Below, piece after piece: positions 32,034-42,539 of a DNA stretch of 64,000 nt. Position 1 is the first letter of the stretch; the number at the start of each line of letters is the position of its first letter. The position numbers and the translations under genes are program-made. Where the stretch lies: the NCBI RefSeq assembly GCF_022539665.2, contig NC_081334.1, forward strand, positions 8,030,424-8,094,423, written 5' to 3'. The DNA comes from Daphnia carinata (lineage: Eukaryota; Arthropoda; Branchiopoda; Diplostraca; Daphniidae). Under the pieces are notes generated by a model. That model saw nothing but the letters and a program-made list of their open reading frames with translations, made no database searches and was not told where the DNA came from.

Positions 32034-32766
32034 TGTAAAACATCTTCCCGTGTGGGAAGACGGACTTTACGGAATTAAGACAATAAAAAGATGTTGAACT
32101 CAGAGGCGTTTTACCCACAATGACGTATGAGTTTATTGTAAGCTAAGATACAAGAATTAAAAAGACAAGAGAGCAAAAGATAAGAAGGAACATTTGAGAA
32201 AACAGTTAAAAGAAATAACAAATAACCAGGGGGTCTTACCGTGAACTCACGAGTGAAACAATGGAAGAGAAACGACACAAGGCGAACTTGGAATTCAGCT
32301 TCCACACGAGCGGTACACGACAATAGTTCAGACACTTTGGATTTGACAATCAACGTCCGAAATAGCTTGGGACGAGAACGAGATTTTACTCAAGGTTAGG
32401 GATGGGAACATTAACTAAGGCACAATACTACTCAATAAAGCAAGGAGAGTAAGCTTAAGGCAACTACTTGGCACGGCTGCAACTACTTGTCTGATTTCAG
32501 TCAACTGCTATGTTCATCACGAAACTTTGCATGTTGCAAAGTGGCGTGAGTGGGCGGAGCTTGTGCGTTCGCGCGGTAACCAATTAAAAGATGCCGTTCG
32601 ACGTGGCGTGATGTTGAGGGCGTATCGTCTGCGTGAGTCAGCTGCAGGTGTCCATTTGGGTCAGCTGCACTGCGTATATGGTGTTGCAATTGACATGTCC
32701 AGACTTGTGTTCACTACTGAAGCAAAAGCGAGAAAAAGTTAAAGTAATGTATTCGGCTTCGTTACA
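32034..32766 (-). repeat. Gypsy A 5' LTR (right, complete)
   Basis: 733 bp from TGTAAAACATC to GCTTCGTTACA on the plus strand. It ends with the TG...CA rule and is followed by the target duplication TTTG at 32,767. The portion shared with the left remnant is 169 of 170 identical. Confidence 0.93.
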
Positions 32767-34311
32767 TTTGTGATTGCACCAATGGGTCGTTACTGGTTAA
32801 CAGTGTTCTTAGTTTTTCTTGACATTTGGTCCAATCCGCGTCGTATTCTTCTAGTGTCATCTGTTTGTTAACTCCGTGGTGTGTTAAACATTTTTCATTC
32901 GGTGCTTTTCCATTCTTCAATAGTCCCCAGGCAATCATGTCCCAGATTATATTTCCGCTACCGTGATTAGTTTTTAAAATTCCTCCAAATAGTGGTGAAT
33001 TAATCGTGGTTGTGATTGCCTTCCGTTGTTCTTGCTGAATTTCCTGCATTTCTGTTAAAGTTGTGTCTGGGAAATTTTCTATGATGTCTGGATTGGTGTT
33101 TACAGTTTCGAAGATCCATTTTTGTGTTACGCTGTTCTTATCACTCTGCATTCTGTGAATATGATAGCTTGGTATGTTCCTAGTGTAATACATAGATACG
33201 ATTCTTCTGAAATTAATTGATAGTTTTGTTGATCTAGAATCCACCGTGTTGAAAATTCTTAACATTTGGCAACAATTAGTCGGCCTGCTTCTCCTTCCGT
33301 GATACAGATATTACTGTTCTGGACTCTTATTGTTTGGTCAACGATGTATTCGAATTCTGATCCTTGAGGAAGTGGATCATCGTTTTTGAGACGAAAGTGA
33401 GCGGTTAACTGAGTGCTTTCGACAGGTTTGTATATTATGTATATCGTGGCGTTGTAATTCACACTCCGGTCCTTCTCGTTGATTCTGATTGACTGTTGAT
33501 ATCCCATTCTTATTGGTCCCCAGGCGTACGAAATGCTGTACAGACGTTTTCCTGATTCTTCCAAAGGATTGTTGAGCAGGAATGTAACTTCCTGCTGACT
33601 GGATCATTTCCGTTTGGTTAACTGGAGTTCCCTGTAGTCCTTGCACACTGATGTATCTAGGTGAGTATTCTGCATACATGTGTTTATAGTTGTTTTAAAC
33701 ATCTCGTACAGTTTTCTTGTAGTTTCCGCTGGAAAGATGAGGTATGTTAGTGGTATACCGACAACTTTGTAGCCTTGAAGAGTGATGTCCCGATCTGGTT
33801 TGTTGAGGAATGATATCTCTATTTGTCGGTTCGTGTCATAGAGACGGCTGGTATTTCGTGTTCTGGCATTCTCGGAAGTTCCAGATATCCGCTTTCCTTT
33901 ATTTGTTGTCCTATCTCCCCATACTATTGTGTTTTGATTTTGAATGAAGTGTCCTTCCTGCTGGGTAGTATTTAAAGGTCCAAATGGGCTTTCAATTGGG
34001 TCGTCCTGTTTTTCCTACCGTAGGGTGATTTGTTCTGCTACACAGTTGAGGGTGTGATATGTTTTTATGGCATACCATTGTCCTTCGCCTGTCGGATTGG
34101 CTGTGAAACTCAGTCCTGCTGGTCCGGTTTGCATGTTGTTATCGCCACACTTCTTGTCGTTCACCATTCTCCAGCATTCCAGTGGGGAAATTAGTTTAGA
34201 TTCTTGTGAATATATTGTGTCGAAAGATCCGATCCAGAATGATCCAGTTATTTTTTTCGTTTTTATCCATTGCTTGCAGGTCCAACCTTTCCAAGAGGCT
34301 GCTGGTTCCAT
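32767..34311 (-). pseudogene. Gypsy B env, N-terminal half, frameshifted
   Basis: Minus-strand pieces in order are 34,311-34,015 (WTCKQWIKTKKITGSFWIGS; PLECWRMVNDKKCGD; YHTLNCVAEQITLR), a region around 33,960-33,680 with stops, 33,564-33,259 (SISYAWGPIRMGYQQSIRI; NSNICITEGEAGRL) and 33,265-32,767 (RNIPSYHIHRMQ; GSGNIIWDMIAWGLL). Cys and N-glycosylation sites and position directly after pol indicate the envelope ectodomain. Frames differ between the pieces. The C-terminal half continues at 21,412 beyond the nested Gypsy A. Confidence 0.65.
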
Positions 34312-34334
34312 CTGCGAAAAGAAAATTTGGACGT

Positions 34335-34718
34335 TTAGAATCTCGATACTTCGTGGCGTTGCCGTAAGTTATATCGTGGATTCGTCATTCTAGTGCGTGC
34401 AGGATTATCTGGTATGGGACCGGGGATATTTGGTGCGATGATAATACAATTCTCCTCCTCTGCTGTTTGACGTATACGCGTTCTAAGGACAGGCCTTCTT
34501 TCGTTGTTACTGAAGTTTTTCCTTGGCCTTCCTGGTCCTCGTCGTACAGTTTCATTTCTTGGTTGGTGTGACGCACAAGATGATCTTTCTGTTCTTTGGT
34601 TTCCCGGGACGTAGATTTTTAGGCGGTTGACGTGTACTATCGATTTTAGTCTTGCATTGTCTGCGTTCTCAATCTCGTAAGTGAGAAATTTCTGATGATT
34701 TTGAATGGTCCATTCCAT
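34335..34718 (-). pseudogene. Gypsy B pol C-terminal tail with AT-hook-like motif
   Basis: This frame overlaps the end of the pol frame by 73 nt and continues its sense after a one-base shift (VHVNRLKIYVPGN). It contains RRGPGRPRKNF, an AT-hook-like core, and ends with basic NPRYNLRQRHEVSRF. AT-hooks bind the minor groove of AT-rich DNA and could influence integration, which is inference. Confidence 0.55.
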
Positions 34719-37700
34719 CTGTTGATGAATTTTTCGGCAGTTGGTTGAGATTTCAGTAGCACAAAGTCACCGATGTTGTATTTGATTGCTTTTGTTCCTT
34801 TGTCGTAATATCTTTTTTGTTTTGTCTGTGCCCGAAATAGGTGTTCCTTCGCTAGTTGCTGAGCCTTCTTCCATTGATGTGAGTACATTACACTGGTGTC
34901 TTCGTATGTTTCGCACCGTCTATCTATTTTGATGTCGTTTGGGAGCACCGGTTGTCTTCCGAAGAATAGAAAGAATGGGTTTTGTTGCAGTGTTGATTGC
35001 TTCACTGTGTTGTAAGCAAATGTGACAAATGGTAGATATTTGTCCCAATTTTCTGGTTCGTCCGTTACGTAGCAAGCTAGCATGTCACACAAGGTTCTGT
35101 TAAATCGTTCTACTAATCCGTCTGTTTGGGGGTGGTATGCTGTTGTTCTGATTTGTTTGATTTTGAATAACTTGCAAATATCTTGGATTAAGCTCGACAG
35201 GAAGTTAGTTCCTTGATCAGTTAGGACTACTTCGGGGGATCCATATTTGATGTAAATATCATTAACCAAGATGTAAGCAATTGTTTGGGCAGTCTGTTCT
35301 CTCATTGGTACTGTAAAAACGAAACGACTGGCGTAATCTGATAGGACTAAAATATACTTATGTCCCTTTGCGCTTTCTTGAACGGGGCCCACAATATCCA
35401 TCGCAAGTCTTTCCCACACCCTTTCGACTGGGGGCATAGGTTGCAATGGTGCTTTACTTCCTCCTACAGCCTTGCGTTTTGCACATTTTAGACAATTTTT
35501 GATGTATTCTGTTACGTTCTGTCGCATGTGTCGAAAGAAGTATTGCTCTCTAAGTCTGGCTATTGTTTTAGCTATACCTAAGTGTCCCGCTAACATGTGG
35601 TCATGATTCGCACGTAAAATATTGGTAACTAACGGTAGTGGGACTACTAATTTTCCTTGCCTATCTGTTAATAGTCCTTTTTCGTTGATTACAAAGTTGT
35701 TTGAGAATCTTTTATTTCTAGTGTTCTGGCTATCTTCTTGTATTTTCATCATTAATTGTTGACAATATTTATCTGCTTGCTGTAATTCTATCCATCTGTT
35801 TTCACTCCAAGACCTTTTACTTTCACTTCCAATTTCTCCTTCGAAACCTGCGCTCTTCATCTGAAGACTTTCCCTCTTAAAACTTTCGCTTTCTTTTTGA
35901 ATATCTTCATTTTCTTTCTCAAGGTGTTCCTGTTTCTTTAATCTTTCAATTCTTAGTTTTTCTTTTAGTCTTTCACTTTCTTTTCGCATATTTTCAAGCT
36001 CTCTTATGACAGTTCCTTTTTCCATTGCCCTTGTTTCTACTCGTGCTATTGGCACTATGGGAATACGGCTTAGGGTGTCAGCATTTTGGTGCGACTTCCC
36101 AGGCCGGTACCCAATGACGATGTCGAATTCTTGTATTTTTAGTGCCGATCTAGCTAATCTTCCTGCGGGTTCTGTCTTACTCATTAACCATTCTAAAGGT
36201 CTATGGTCTGTAAATACGGTGAATCTGCGTCCGTATAGATATGTTCTAAACACGTCAATTGCGTGGATGATTGCGTAGGCCTCTTTCTCTGTGGTTGACC
36301 ACTTGGCTTCGCGGTCGTTCAGATGTTTAGAGCTATACGCTATGACGACTTCCACGCCGTCTGATTCACGGGGTTCCTGTACGTTGGACTCCGCTGAATC
36401 CGCTGATTGAGGTAGAGTCTGCATCTGAGCCAAGACTGCTCCTATACCGTATCCTGAAGCATCTGGGTAGATGATAAATTCGCGCGTGAAATCTGGATAC
36501 CCTAGGATAGGTCTAGTTATGAGACAGTTCTTGATACAATCAAAGGCGTCCCTTTGTTCCTCTCCCCATTTCCACTCGGCTGATTTTCTCGTTAGCGCTG
36601 TCAGTGGGTGGGCTTTATCAGCAAAAGCCCTGATGAATTTTCTGTAATAGCTAGCCAACCCTAGAAATGAGCTCAATTCTTTCACGTTTTTGGGAGCTGG
36701 GTATTTTATGATTGCTTCTAACTTTTTTGTACTCGGTGTTATTCCTTTTTTCGAAACAATATATCCTAAATAGTCTAATTCTTCTTTGAAAAATTTGCAT
36801 TTCTTTCTTTTTAATTTTAGTCCTGCGTCTTTAAGAAGCTTAAACACTGCTTCTAGATGTGTCACATGTTCAGCAATATTATTACTGAACACTATGATGT
36901 CATCCAGATAAACCAATGCAAACCTGAACAATACTGATTTCAATATGTTATTCATTGCTCGTTGAAAAGTGCTTGGTGCATTTGTTAGTCCAAATGGCAT
37001 TCTATTAAATTCGTATTGTCCAAGTTCACAGATGAAGGCGGTTTTGTGTTTGTCGCTTTCTTCTATCTCGATCTGCCAGTAGCCACTTAGTAAGTCCAAT
37101 GTTGAGAAATAAACTGATCCGCTCAATGCATCGATGGTGTCGTCAATTCTTGGTAATGGGTATTTGTCCTTTACGGTTATTTTGTTAAGTGCCCTATAGT
37201 CAATACACATACGCATCTCTCCATCTTTTTTGGGAACCATTACAATTACTGCTGCAAATGGGCTGTGACTTCCCCTAATAATATTGTTACTTAGCATTAC
37301 ATCTATTTTTGTTTTGACAATTAGTTTTAATGCTTCTGGTGTTCTGCGCAATCGTTGTGTAATTGGGGCATTGTATCCTATGTTAATGGAGTGCTTTACA
37401 TCAGTTGCTAGACCCAAATCTGATTCTCTTTCTGCAAATAGGGTTTCGTGTTTTTTCAATAGATTTACAATTTTTATTTGTATCTCGTCGGAGATGTTAC
37501 TCGCTTCACTTTCTTGGGTTTGTCCAATTCGTTTTGATTTTTTGTTAATTTCTGATTGGAAGAAAGATTCTAGGCTGCGATAATCTGCTTCTGTCAGATC
37601 GTTGTTGTAGTTACTATCTGACGAACGGTCTGGGAGGAGTGGAATATTAATACCTGTCTTGCCAAAAGTTATGCTGTATACTGGGAGTGTGTTTTTACCA

Positions 37701-38092
37701 AAGCTATGTTCGTTTCCGGAATGATCGTAATTGATCTGCCTGTTTTTAGTATTAATTTTTACATTGTTGCTCGATAAGAAGTCTAATCCTAATATGCAAG
37801 TTTCGTTCAAGTTTTCCATAATAAAGAAATCATCCTTAATGACGTGATTGGTGTTAATGATGATTGAAAATCCATATTTCCCTTTTGATTTTAGTATTTC
37901 TCCTGACACCGTTCTAAATATTGGTGAAGGGGAGTCTTTAACATGTTTAAGTTCTTCATACTCCTTTAGATTAAGAAATATGTTGTCTGAAACTAAACTG
38001 GCTGCTGCTCCTGTGTCTACTAAAGCCTTAATTTCTTTTCCAAAAATTCTAATGGGTATACGTATTAGTTTGGGTATCGCTATATCTAAATT
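34646..38092 (-). CDS. Gypsy B pol (protease, RT, RNase H, integrase)
   Basis: One open frame. Before the first M-like codon at 37,909 it already contains the protease active site (ALVDTGAAASLVSD). Numbering from 37,909: RT ~185-365 with MRMCIDYRALN, RMPFGLTNAPSTFQR and the YLDD box at 334-337; RNase H ~475-615 with YPDASGYGIG and FTDHRPLEWL; a charged coiled coil ~630-720; integrase HHCC finger ~768-812 and catalytic D838, D898, E934 with 35 residues between the last two. All key catalytic residues are present. The frame is shifted at its 3' end. Gag and pol are in different frames. Confidence 0.92.
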   Translation of the reverse strand, partial: NLDIAIPKLIRIPIRIFGKEIKALVDTGAAASLVSDNIFLNLKEYEELKHVKDSPSPIFRTVSGEILKSKGKYGFSIIINTNHVIKDDFFIMENLNETCILGLDFLSSNNVKINTKNRQINYDHSGNEHSFGKNTLPVYSITFGKTGINIPLLPDRSSDSNYNNDLTEADYRSLESFFQSEINKKSKRIGQTQESEASNISDEIQIKIVNLLKKHETLFAERESDLGLATDVKHSINIGYNAPITQRLRRTPEALKLIVKTKIDVMLSNNIIRGSHSPFAAVIVMVPKKDGEMRMCIDYRALNKITVKDKYPLPRIDDTIDALSGSVYFSTLDLLSGYWQIEIEESDKHKTAFICELGQYEFNRMPFGLTNAPSTFQRAMNNILKSVLFRFALVYLDDIIVFSNNIAEHVTHLEAVFKLLKDAGLKLKRKKCKFFKEELDYLGYIVSKKGITPSTKKLEAIIKYPAPKNVKELSSFLGLASYYRKFIRAFADKAHPLTALTRKSAEWKWGEEQRDAFDCIKNCLITRPILGYPDFTREFIIYPDASGYGIGAVLAQMQTLPQSADSAESNVQEPRESDGVEVVIAYSSKHLNDREAKWSTTEKEAYAIIHAIDVFRTYLYGRRFTVFTDHRPLEWLMSKTEPAGRLARSALKIQEFDIVIGYRPGKSHQNADTLSRIPIVPIARVETRAMEKGTVIRELENMRKESERLKEKLRIERLKKQEHLEKENEDIQKESESFKRESLQMKSAGFEGEIGSESKRSWSENRWIELQQADKYCQQLMMKIQEDSQNTRNKRFSNNFVINEKGLLTDRQGKLVVPLPLVTNILRANHDHMLAGHLGIAKTIARLREQYFFRHMRQNVTEYIKNCLKCAKRKAVGGSKAPLQPMPPVERVWERLAMDIVGPVQESAKGHKYILVLSDYASRFVFTVPMREQTAQTIAYILVNDIYIKYGSPEVVLTDQGTNFLSSLIQDICKLFKIKQIRTTAYHPQTDGLVERFNRTLCDMLACYVTDEPENWDKYLPFVTFAYNTVKQSTLQQNPFFLFFGRQPVLPNDIKIDRRCETYEDTSVMYSHQWKKAQQLAKEHLFRAQTKQKRYYDKGTKAIKYNIGDFVLLKSQPTAEKFINRWNGPFKIIRNFSLTRLRTQTMQD

Positions 38093-38104
38093 TTATGTTG
38101 GAGG

Positions 38105-40636
38105 GTTGTTTGGTAGGGATATTGTGTTTACTGCATTGGACGGTGGTTCGGGTTGTTGATACGTGCCATATCCGTCCAACATTCTCGCGCAATGTGTCCT
38201 CTTTTATTGCACTTGTGGCAGATGATAATTCTATTTCCTAGGTGGTCAGTGGGTTTTGATGATACACCTGTTGATTGTTATGTGGTTGAAAGTTCGGTCG
38301 ATTGTAGTGTATCGGTCTGTTGTTGTACGGGGGTCTCTGGGGTGTTTGCTGGTAAGTTGGGTAATTTGATTGCCTATATCCCGTGGAGGTACCTTCTCTT
38401 CTTGGTGAAGTATAGTTGGTGCGGTATGGGCTGTTATCTCTGCTTCGATTGAAGTTTCGGTCACTACTGGAGCCTCTGCTATTCGGTCTCTCGTGAAATC
38501 GGACTCGCGGATTTTGTGGTCTGGAGTAACGATTACTTGATCGCGAAGATCTTTGCTCGTATTGATCTGTGGCTGCTATGGTTACATCGGTATCCTCTGA
38601 CAATTCACGGTTTTTATTAGTATTTTCCAGTTCACGTATTTTTTGTTTTAGGAATTCGATTTCTGTCTTTTGTTGTGAAAGTTCCTTATCTTGTTGTTTC
38701 TCGTGATGCGTTATCCCTGCGATTACCGCGTTTATTTCTTTCTCTTCTGCAGTGTCCTTGCTATATAGGATGCCTTCGGATATGATAAGTTGTTTACATA
38801 ACTGATCAAAATCTTCGGGGTCTTCGGGCATTCTGAAATAGAGTTCAGCTCTGAATTTTGGTAAAATGCCTTGCATCAGAATTTTGATTTTGGTATAATC
38901 TCTCATTCTTTTGACTGTGTTTATGAGTCGGCCTTCGACGATGGTTTGGTTTTGGTCAGATTTTTCTTCTTTGCCTTCAATGGACTCGTAGAGACTGTTG
39001 ATTCTTGAGATAAAGGCTTTGCATTTTTCTTCAGGTTTTTGTTTTAGTGTGGATAACTTTTTTCTTTGTGCTGCTAAGTCGTATGCATCCTGGAATCTTG
39101 CAATAATGGCAGTTTTCCATCCGTCATAACTTAACTCGTCACCTTGCTCTTCTACATAGTTTCCATGCCATTCTAGGGCGTCGCCTTTTAGTCTGTCAGA
39201 GAAGAATCGTATTTTTTGGTTGTTGTCCCAGTCGTTGTTGCGTGCTACATGTTCGGCGTCCTTCAGCCATTCTGTTATTAATTTATCAGTACTTTTCCCT
39301 TTGAAGATTGGAATTGACTTTTTGTCTTCTCTTGAAAATAATTCTCCTAATGCTTTTACAATTGGTTGGGTTGTTATCGAGGCTATCGATATCTGTTGGT
39401 TCGCGGTCAATTCTTGAAGTTTCTTTGTGTGAAAGTCCCATTTTGATTTTGTTTTTCAGTGTTTGGTACTTTTGTTCTAGTTGAAGAAGGTTGTCGTTTT
39501 GGATCTCGATTTGGTTTTGTAGCTCGTTGTTGGGTTGCTGTAGTTTTTCGAATTGTTCAGTTTCTAACTCGAAGTGAAGGGATTTGTCTCCTTCTCTTAT
39601 TGAGGTTAGGTCGTTTATCTCACTCACTAATTTTGTTATCTCTCCCGGTTCGTTGGAGTTGTCTAAGTCTTCAGTTTCAGCGAATGTTACCTGTTGCTTT
39701 CTATATCCTTTTATTCCGTTTTCCAGATACTTAATCTTTTTTTCCTGGTCTCCTATCTGTATGTTGGTTTTTTGTAATTCTGTTTCAAGATTTTTATTCT
39801 TTGTAGTAATATCTATCAGACTTCTTCGTAAGCCGGCTTTTTCTGCTAAGGTTTTTTCAAGGATCTCTTTTGTTTCTTTTGTTTCTGTCTGAAGGTGGTT
39901 GTTTGTCTCTAAAGCTGCTTTTATCTGTTGCTCGGTGGTTTCTAACTTCGTAACCAGTTGTTTTCTTTCACTTTCAAGTTTGCTAATTATTTCTTGCCCT
40001 TCTCTCTCAACAGCTATGATATTGTCTTCTTTTTTCGTAAAAGGTTTTGTAGTTGGTTTTCTGTTGCTGTGGCACTTTCAAGGCTTGTTACTAATTCGCT
40101 GATTCGATTGGCAGATTTCTCAAGCGTGTTTTTTAGTGTTTCGTTACTTTCTTGGAGTTGTTCAAGGGAGCTACTTAATGTGTATTTGGAACTCTTTGCC
40201 TTTTTCTTGTTGCTATCTAGCTGTTTCCGTAAGCTCTGTAGCTCAAAATTGAGGTCAGACGAAAATTTTTCTCTGTTATCTGCGCAAGTACTACTTCTCT
40301 TTTTAAAATACGGCTGATACCTAATAGGAATTCTTTTTCTTTTCCGTGTACAATGCTAATTTGCTGCAATAAACTGTCAAGGTTTTCGGTGTTGCCACCA
40401 AGGGATTCTACGTAATTTTTAAGTGTCTTTGCGGTGTTTGTAATAGTTTTTGCTGTTATACCATTTGGTACTTGCAACGATTGTTCTAACAACGTATATG
40501 AATACAATTGTAATGCGTTGTGGGTCTCTTTAATAATTTCTTGTTTCTTGGATTCTATTTGTTGGATTTTTCCTTTTGTCGTGGTAGTCTGATAGGTTTT
40601 GTTTTGTTCTAACTCTTGTTCAAATTCTAAGTCCAC
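38105..40636 (-). pseudogene. Gypsy B gag with long coiled-coil N-terminus, frameshifted
   Basis: The N-terminal part, 40,636-40,217, is helical (EIIKETHNALQLYSYTLLEQ). It continues in other frames from ~40,260 to 39,286 as a long coiled coil (ESNETLKNTLEKSANRI; LETTEQQIKAALETNNHLQ). The capsid frame 39,410-38,238 has TDKLITEWLKDAEHVARNND and GDALEWHGNYVEEQGDEL, then a Ser/Arg/Tyr/Asn-rich tail. After its TAG an overlapping frame gives a CCHC knuckle (CHKCNKRGHIAREC), ending at ~38,110. At least three frame changes are visible, so this copy cannot make full gag. The ~450-residue coiled coil is unusual for Gypsy gag. Confidence 0.75.
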
Positions 40637-40930
40637 AAGAGTTTTCCAGTGGTCTAAAAAATTTCTCGTTGACAGTTGGGATTTTGGTTGGTTGTGTCTG
40701 ATTCGGGAAGTACAGGGTACAATGGTGGAGATAATTTGTCGACAATGTTTGGATACAAGGTATTCTCTTTACGAGTAGTCTCTGGTACAATATGATCAAG
40801 CGGCATTCGCTTACCTTTGATGGTGTTCCTTGGTCTGGTAGAGTTGTTGGAGACTCGTCGGGGAAGTGTAGAGCACAATCACTGAAATAAGGTACGGGTA
40901 GGAAACTTTGTACTGGACAACAAGTGTGAG

Positions 40931-40947
40931 TCTCGTTGGGACCTCCA
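40931..40947 (-). other. Gypsy B primer-binding site (tRNA-Gln-like)
   Basis: On the minus strand TGGAGGTCCCAACGAGA begins 2 nt after the right LTR. It closely resembles the complement of a tRNA-Gln 3' end as I recall it. Confidence 0.65.
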
Positions 40948-40949
40948 AT

Positions 40950-41150
40950 TATAAAGTTTGGAACCTCGTGTATTACAGTGGATTGTCGTAACAATTCCGA
41001 ATTTCATGGTACATACATGCAGTATTTATACTACTTAAGAACACACAAATTGAAGGTAAAATGGGAGGGGATACGTTCACTTTCACTTGTGAAACGCTTG
41101 AGGGATGTAAAGGGTGTGGCTGTCTTTGGATAGCCTTTGGGCTCGTTACA
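40950..41150 (-). repeat. Gypsy B 5' LTR (right)
   Basis: 201 bp, starting TATAAAG (TG changed to TA) and ending CTCGTTACA. It differs from the left LTR at three sites. On the minus strand a TATAAATA box near 41,023-41,031 is the likely promoter of the whole element. Confidence 0.95.
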
Positions 41151-41154
41151 CAAC

Positions 41155-42490
41155 GAAGAGAAATGAAATCATAAAACAACTAGACCTGGACAGATTGGTG
41201 CTGGTAACGAATGACTTCAGTATCCATAATGCTTTAAGTTGTTTACTTTGCTTCATTAACAGGATTATATAATAGTTGACGTCTTGTCTATTATTACGGT
41301 TAAGAAGTTGGGGTTCATGAAGATGATTTCAACGATAGCACCTAGGTTAGTGTTACATGGAAGGACTTTCTTCACCAACAAACTGGAGAAGAAATTTCTA
41401 GGACAAAGGATACAGCTAGTGGAAGCGCTAAGCAAATGTACGGATGCAGCAACTACGATTGATGCATAGACATGTAGAATACGGTCGTATTTGGGTGAAA
41501 CCATACATTGGCTTGACGCTGATTCATCACAGGGACAAAGTGCCTGTTTAGGAATTCGTCGCATAAAAGGACGACACACATTCAACGTACTCTCCAATGT
41601 TATCAAAGGAATTCATACAGGCTCTACCACTGACTATGGATCAAATTTTCATAAGGCTTTTCGGGAGAAAGGAGAAATATCGACTATGCCAATTTAAGAA
41701 GAAGAAATGTTGTACTTCGAAATCGGAGAAATATGGGATGGACATCGTGTAGACCCGAAGTGTTCGAATACCGTCAATTATACTCTTCCTTTACATCACA
41801 GGTGTGCTTGCCATCTGTTAAGCCTAGTTGAAAAATCTGACGTGTTGAAAACTCAAGACACCAATTTTCAACAATTACGCAACACAACACAAGTGAAATT
41901 GCAATTCCTCTGGAATAAGCAGAGGTTAAGCTCTATTTATTCGGATCTAATCATGCGTCATCTGGATCAACTATTGATTTTGAAAAATGACACGAATTGC
42001 TGTAAGCTGTACTGCCCGGCTGTTGCAAAAGAAAGATCCTGCTATGCGGAAGTTATTTGAAGAGTTGAATGGAATTCCTAAAAGAGTAACCAAAAATTAT
42101 GAAGAACTTGACTGAAGCATTGGGCGTACTCCAAAGAGACAAGAATGTGATCATGGGATACCCCCTACCAACAATTTCCATTTTTGAAAGAAAAATTGGA
42201 GCTCATGCAAGTTGATGAGGGTATTACTCATTGTGAACCATTAGTTACCTGTATTCGGGATGCGATCTATTTAAGGTATTGTACTGAAACAATAAGTAAC
42301 AATGTTTAAATTTTTTATAGACAACAATAATTTAATTTTCAAAAATTTTTATTAACAGATTCGAACATATATTCTGTAACAATGAGCTGTGACTGGCCAC
42401 AATGTCGAACCCTATCTTTAAGCTTTCCTGGCTGAAAAGTGAAGATGAAATTCGGCTAGGAAAATGTTTACTAAGAGCAGAATTCGTTCT
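41155..42490 (+). pseudogene. hAT transposase, 3' part, decayed
   Basis: Continuation of 15,739-16,075. Pieces in order: EIIKQLDLDRLVLV (41,165), RTFFTNKLEKKFLGQRIQLV then ALSKCTDAATTIDA (to 41,469), GETIHWLDADSSQGQSACLG and RIKGRHTFNVLSNVIKGIH with TTDYGSNFHKAF (41,491-41,697), LHHRCACHLLSLVEKSDVL (41,707-42,060), then LQRDKNVIMGYPLPTISIFE and after a short intron NPIFKLSWLKSEDE (to ~42,470). Block order fits hAT transposases. Stops and frame changes occur near 41,250, 41,470, 41,695 and 42,060. Terminal inverted repeats of the hAT were not found. Confidence 0.75.
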
Positions 42491-42539
42491 TGAATGAACA
42501 GGAGCATTCCCAATTGGCCGTACTCTATAAGGTAAAGGA

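Larger units (their letters stand above)
21417..32766 (-). mobile_element. Ty3/Gypsy LTR element A nested in env of element B
   Basis: The element is flanked by the 4-bp duplication TTTG (21,413-21,416 and 32,767-32,770). The right LTR is complete (733 bp); the left keeps only 170 bp. Minus-strand order is overprinted ORF and gag, protease and remnant RT, RNase H, integrase, two small accessory ORFs, then the start of env. The env frame of element B is continuous on the two sides of the insertion once one TTTG copy is discounted, which proves the nesting. RT lacks its catalytic core, so the copy is non-autonomous. Confidence 0.92.
16076..41150 (-). mobile_element. Ty3/Gypsy LTR element B with env and accessory genes
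   Basis: Two 201-bp LTRs (16,076-16,276 and 40,950-41,150) differ at 3 positions. The primer-binding site lies 2 nt inside the right LTR, and a purine tract adjoins the left LTR. The 4-bp flanks are CAAA on the left and CAAC on the right, an imperfect duplication. Minus-strand order is gag, protease-RT-RNase H-integrase, env, then a 2.9-kb accessory region. Removing the nested element A leaves about 13.7 kb, which is long for Gypsy. It interrupts a hAT transposase. Frameshifts and stops in gag and env show the copy is not functional as a whole. Confidence 0.92.
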
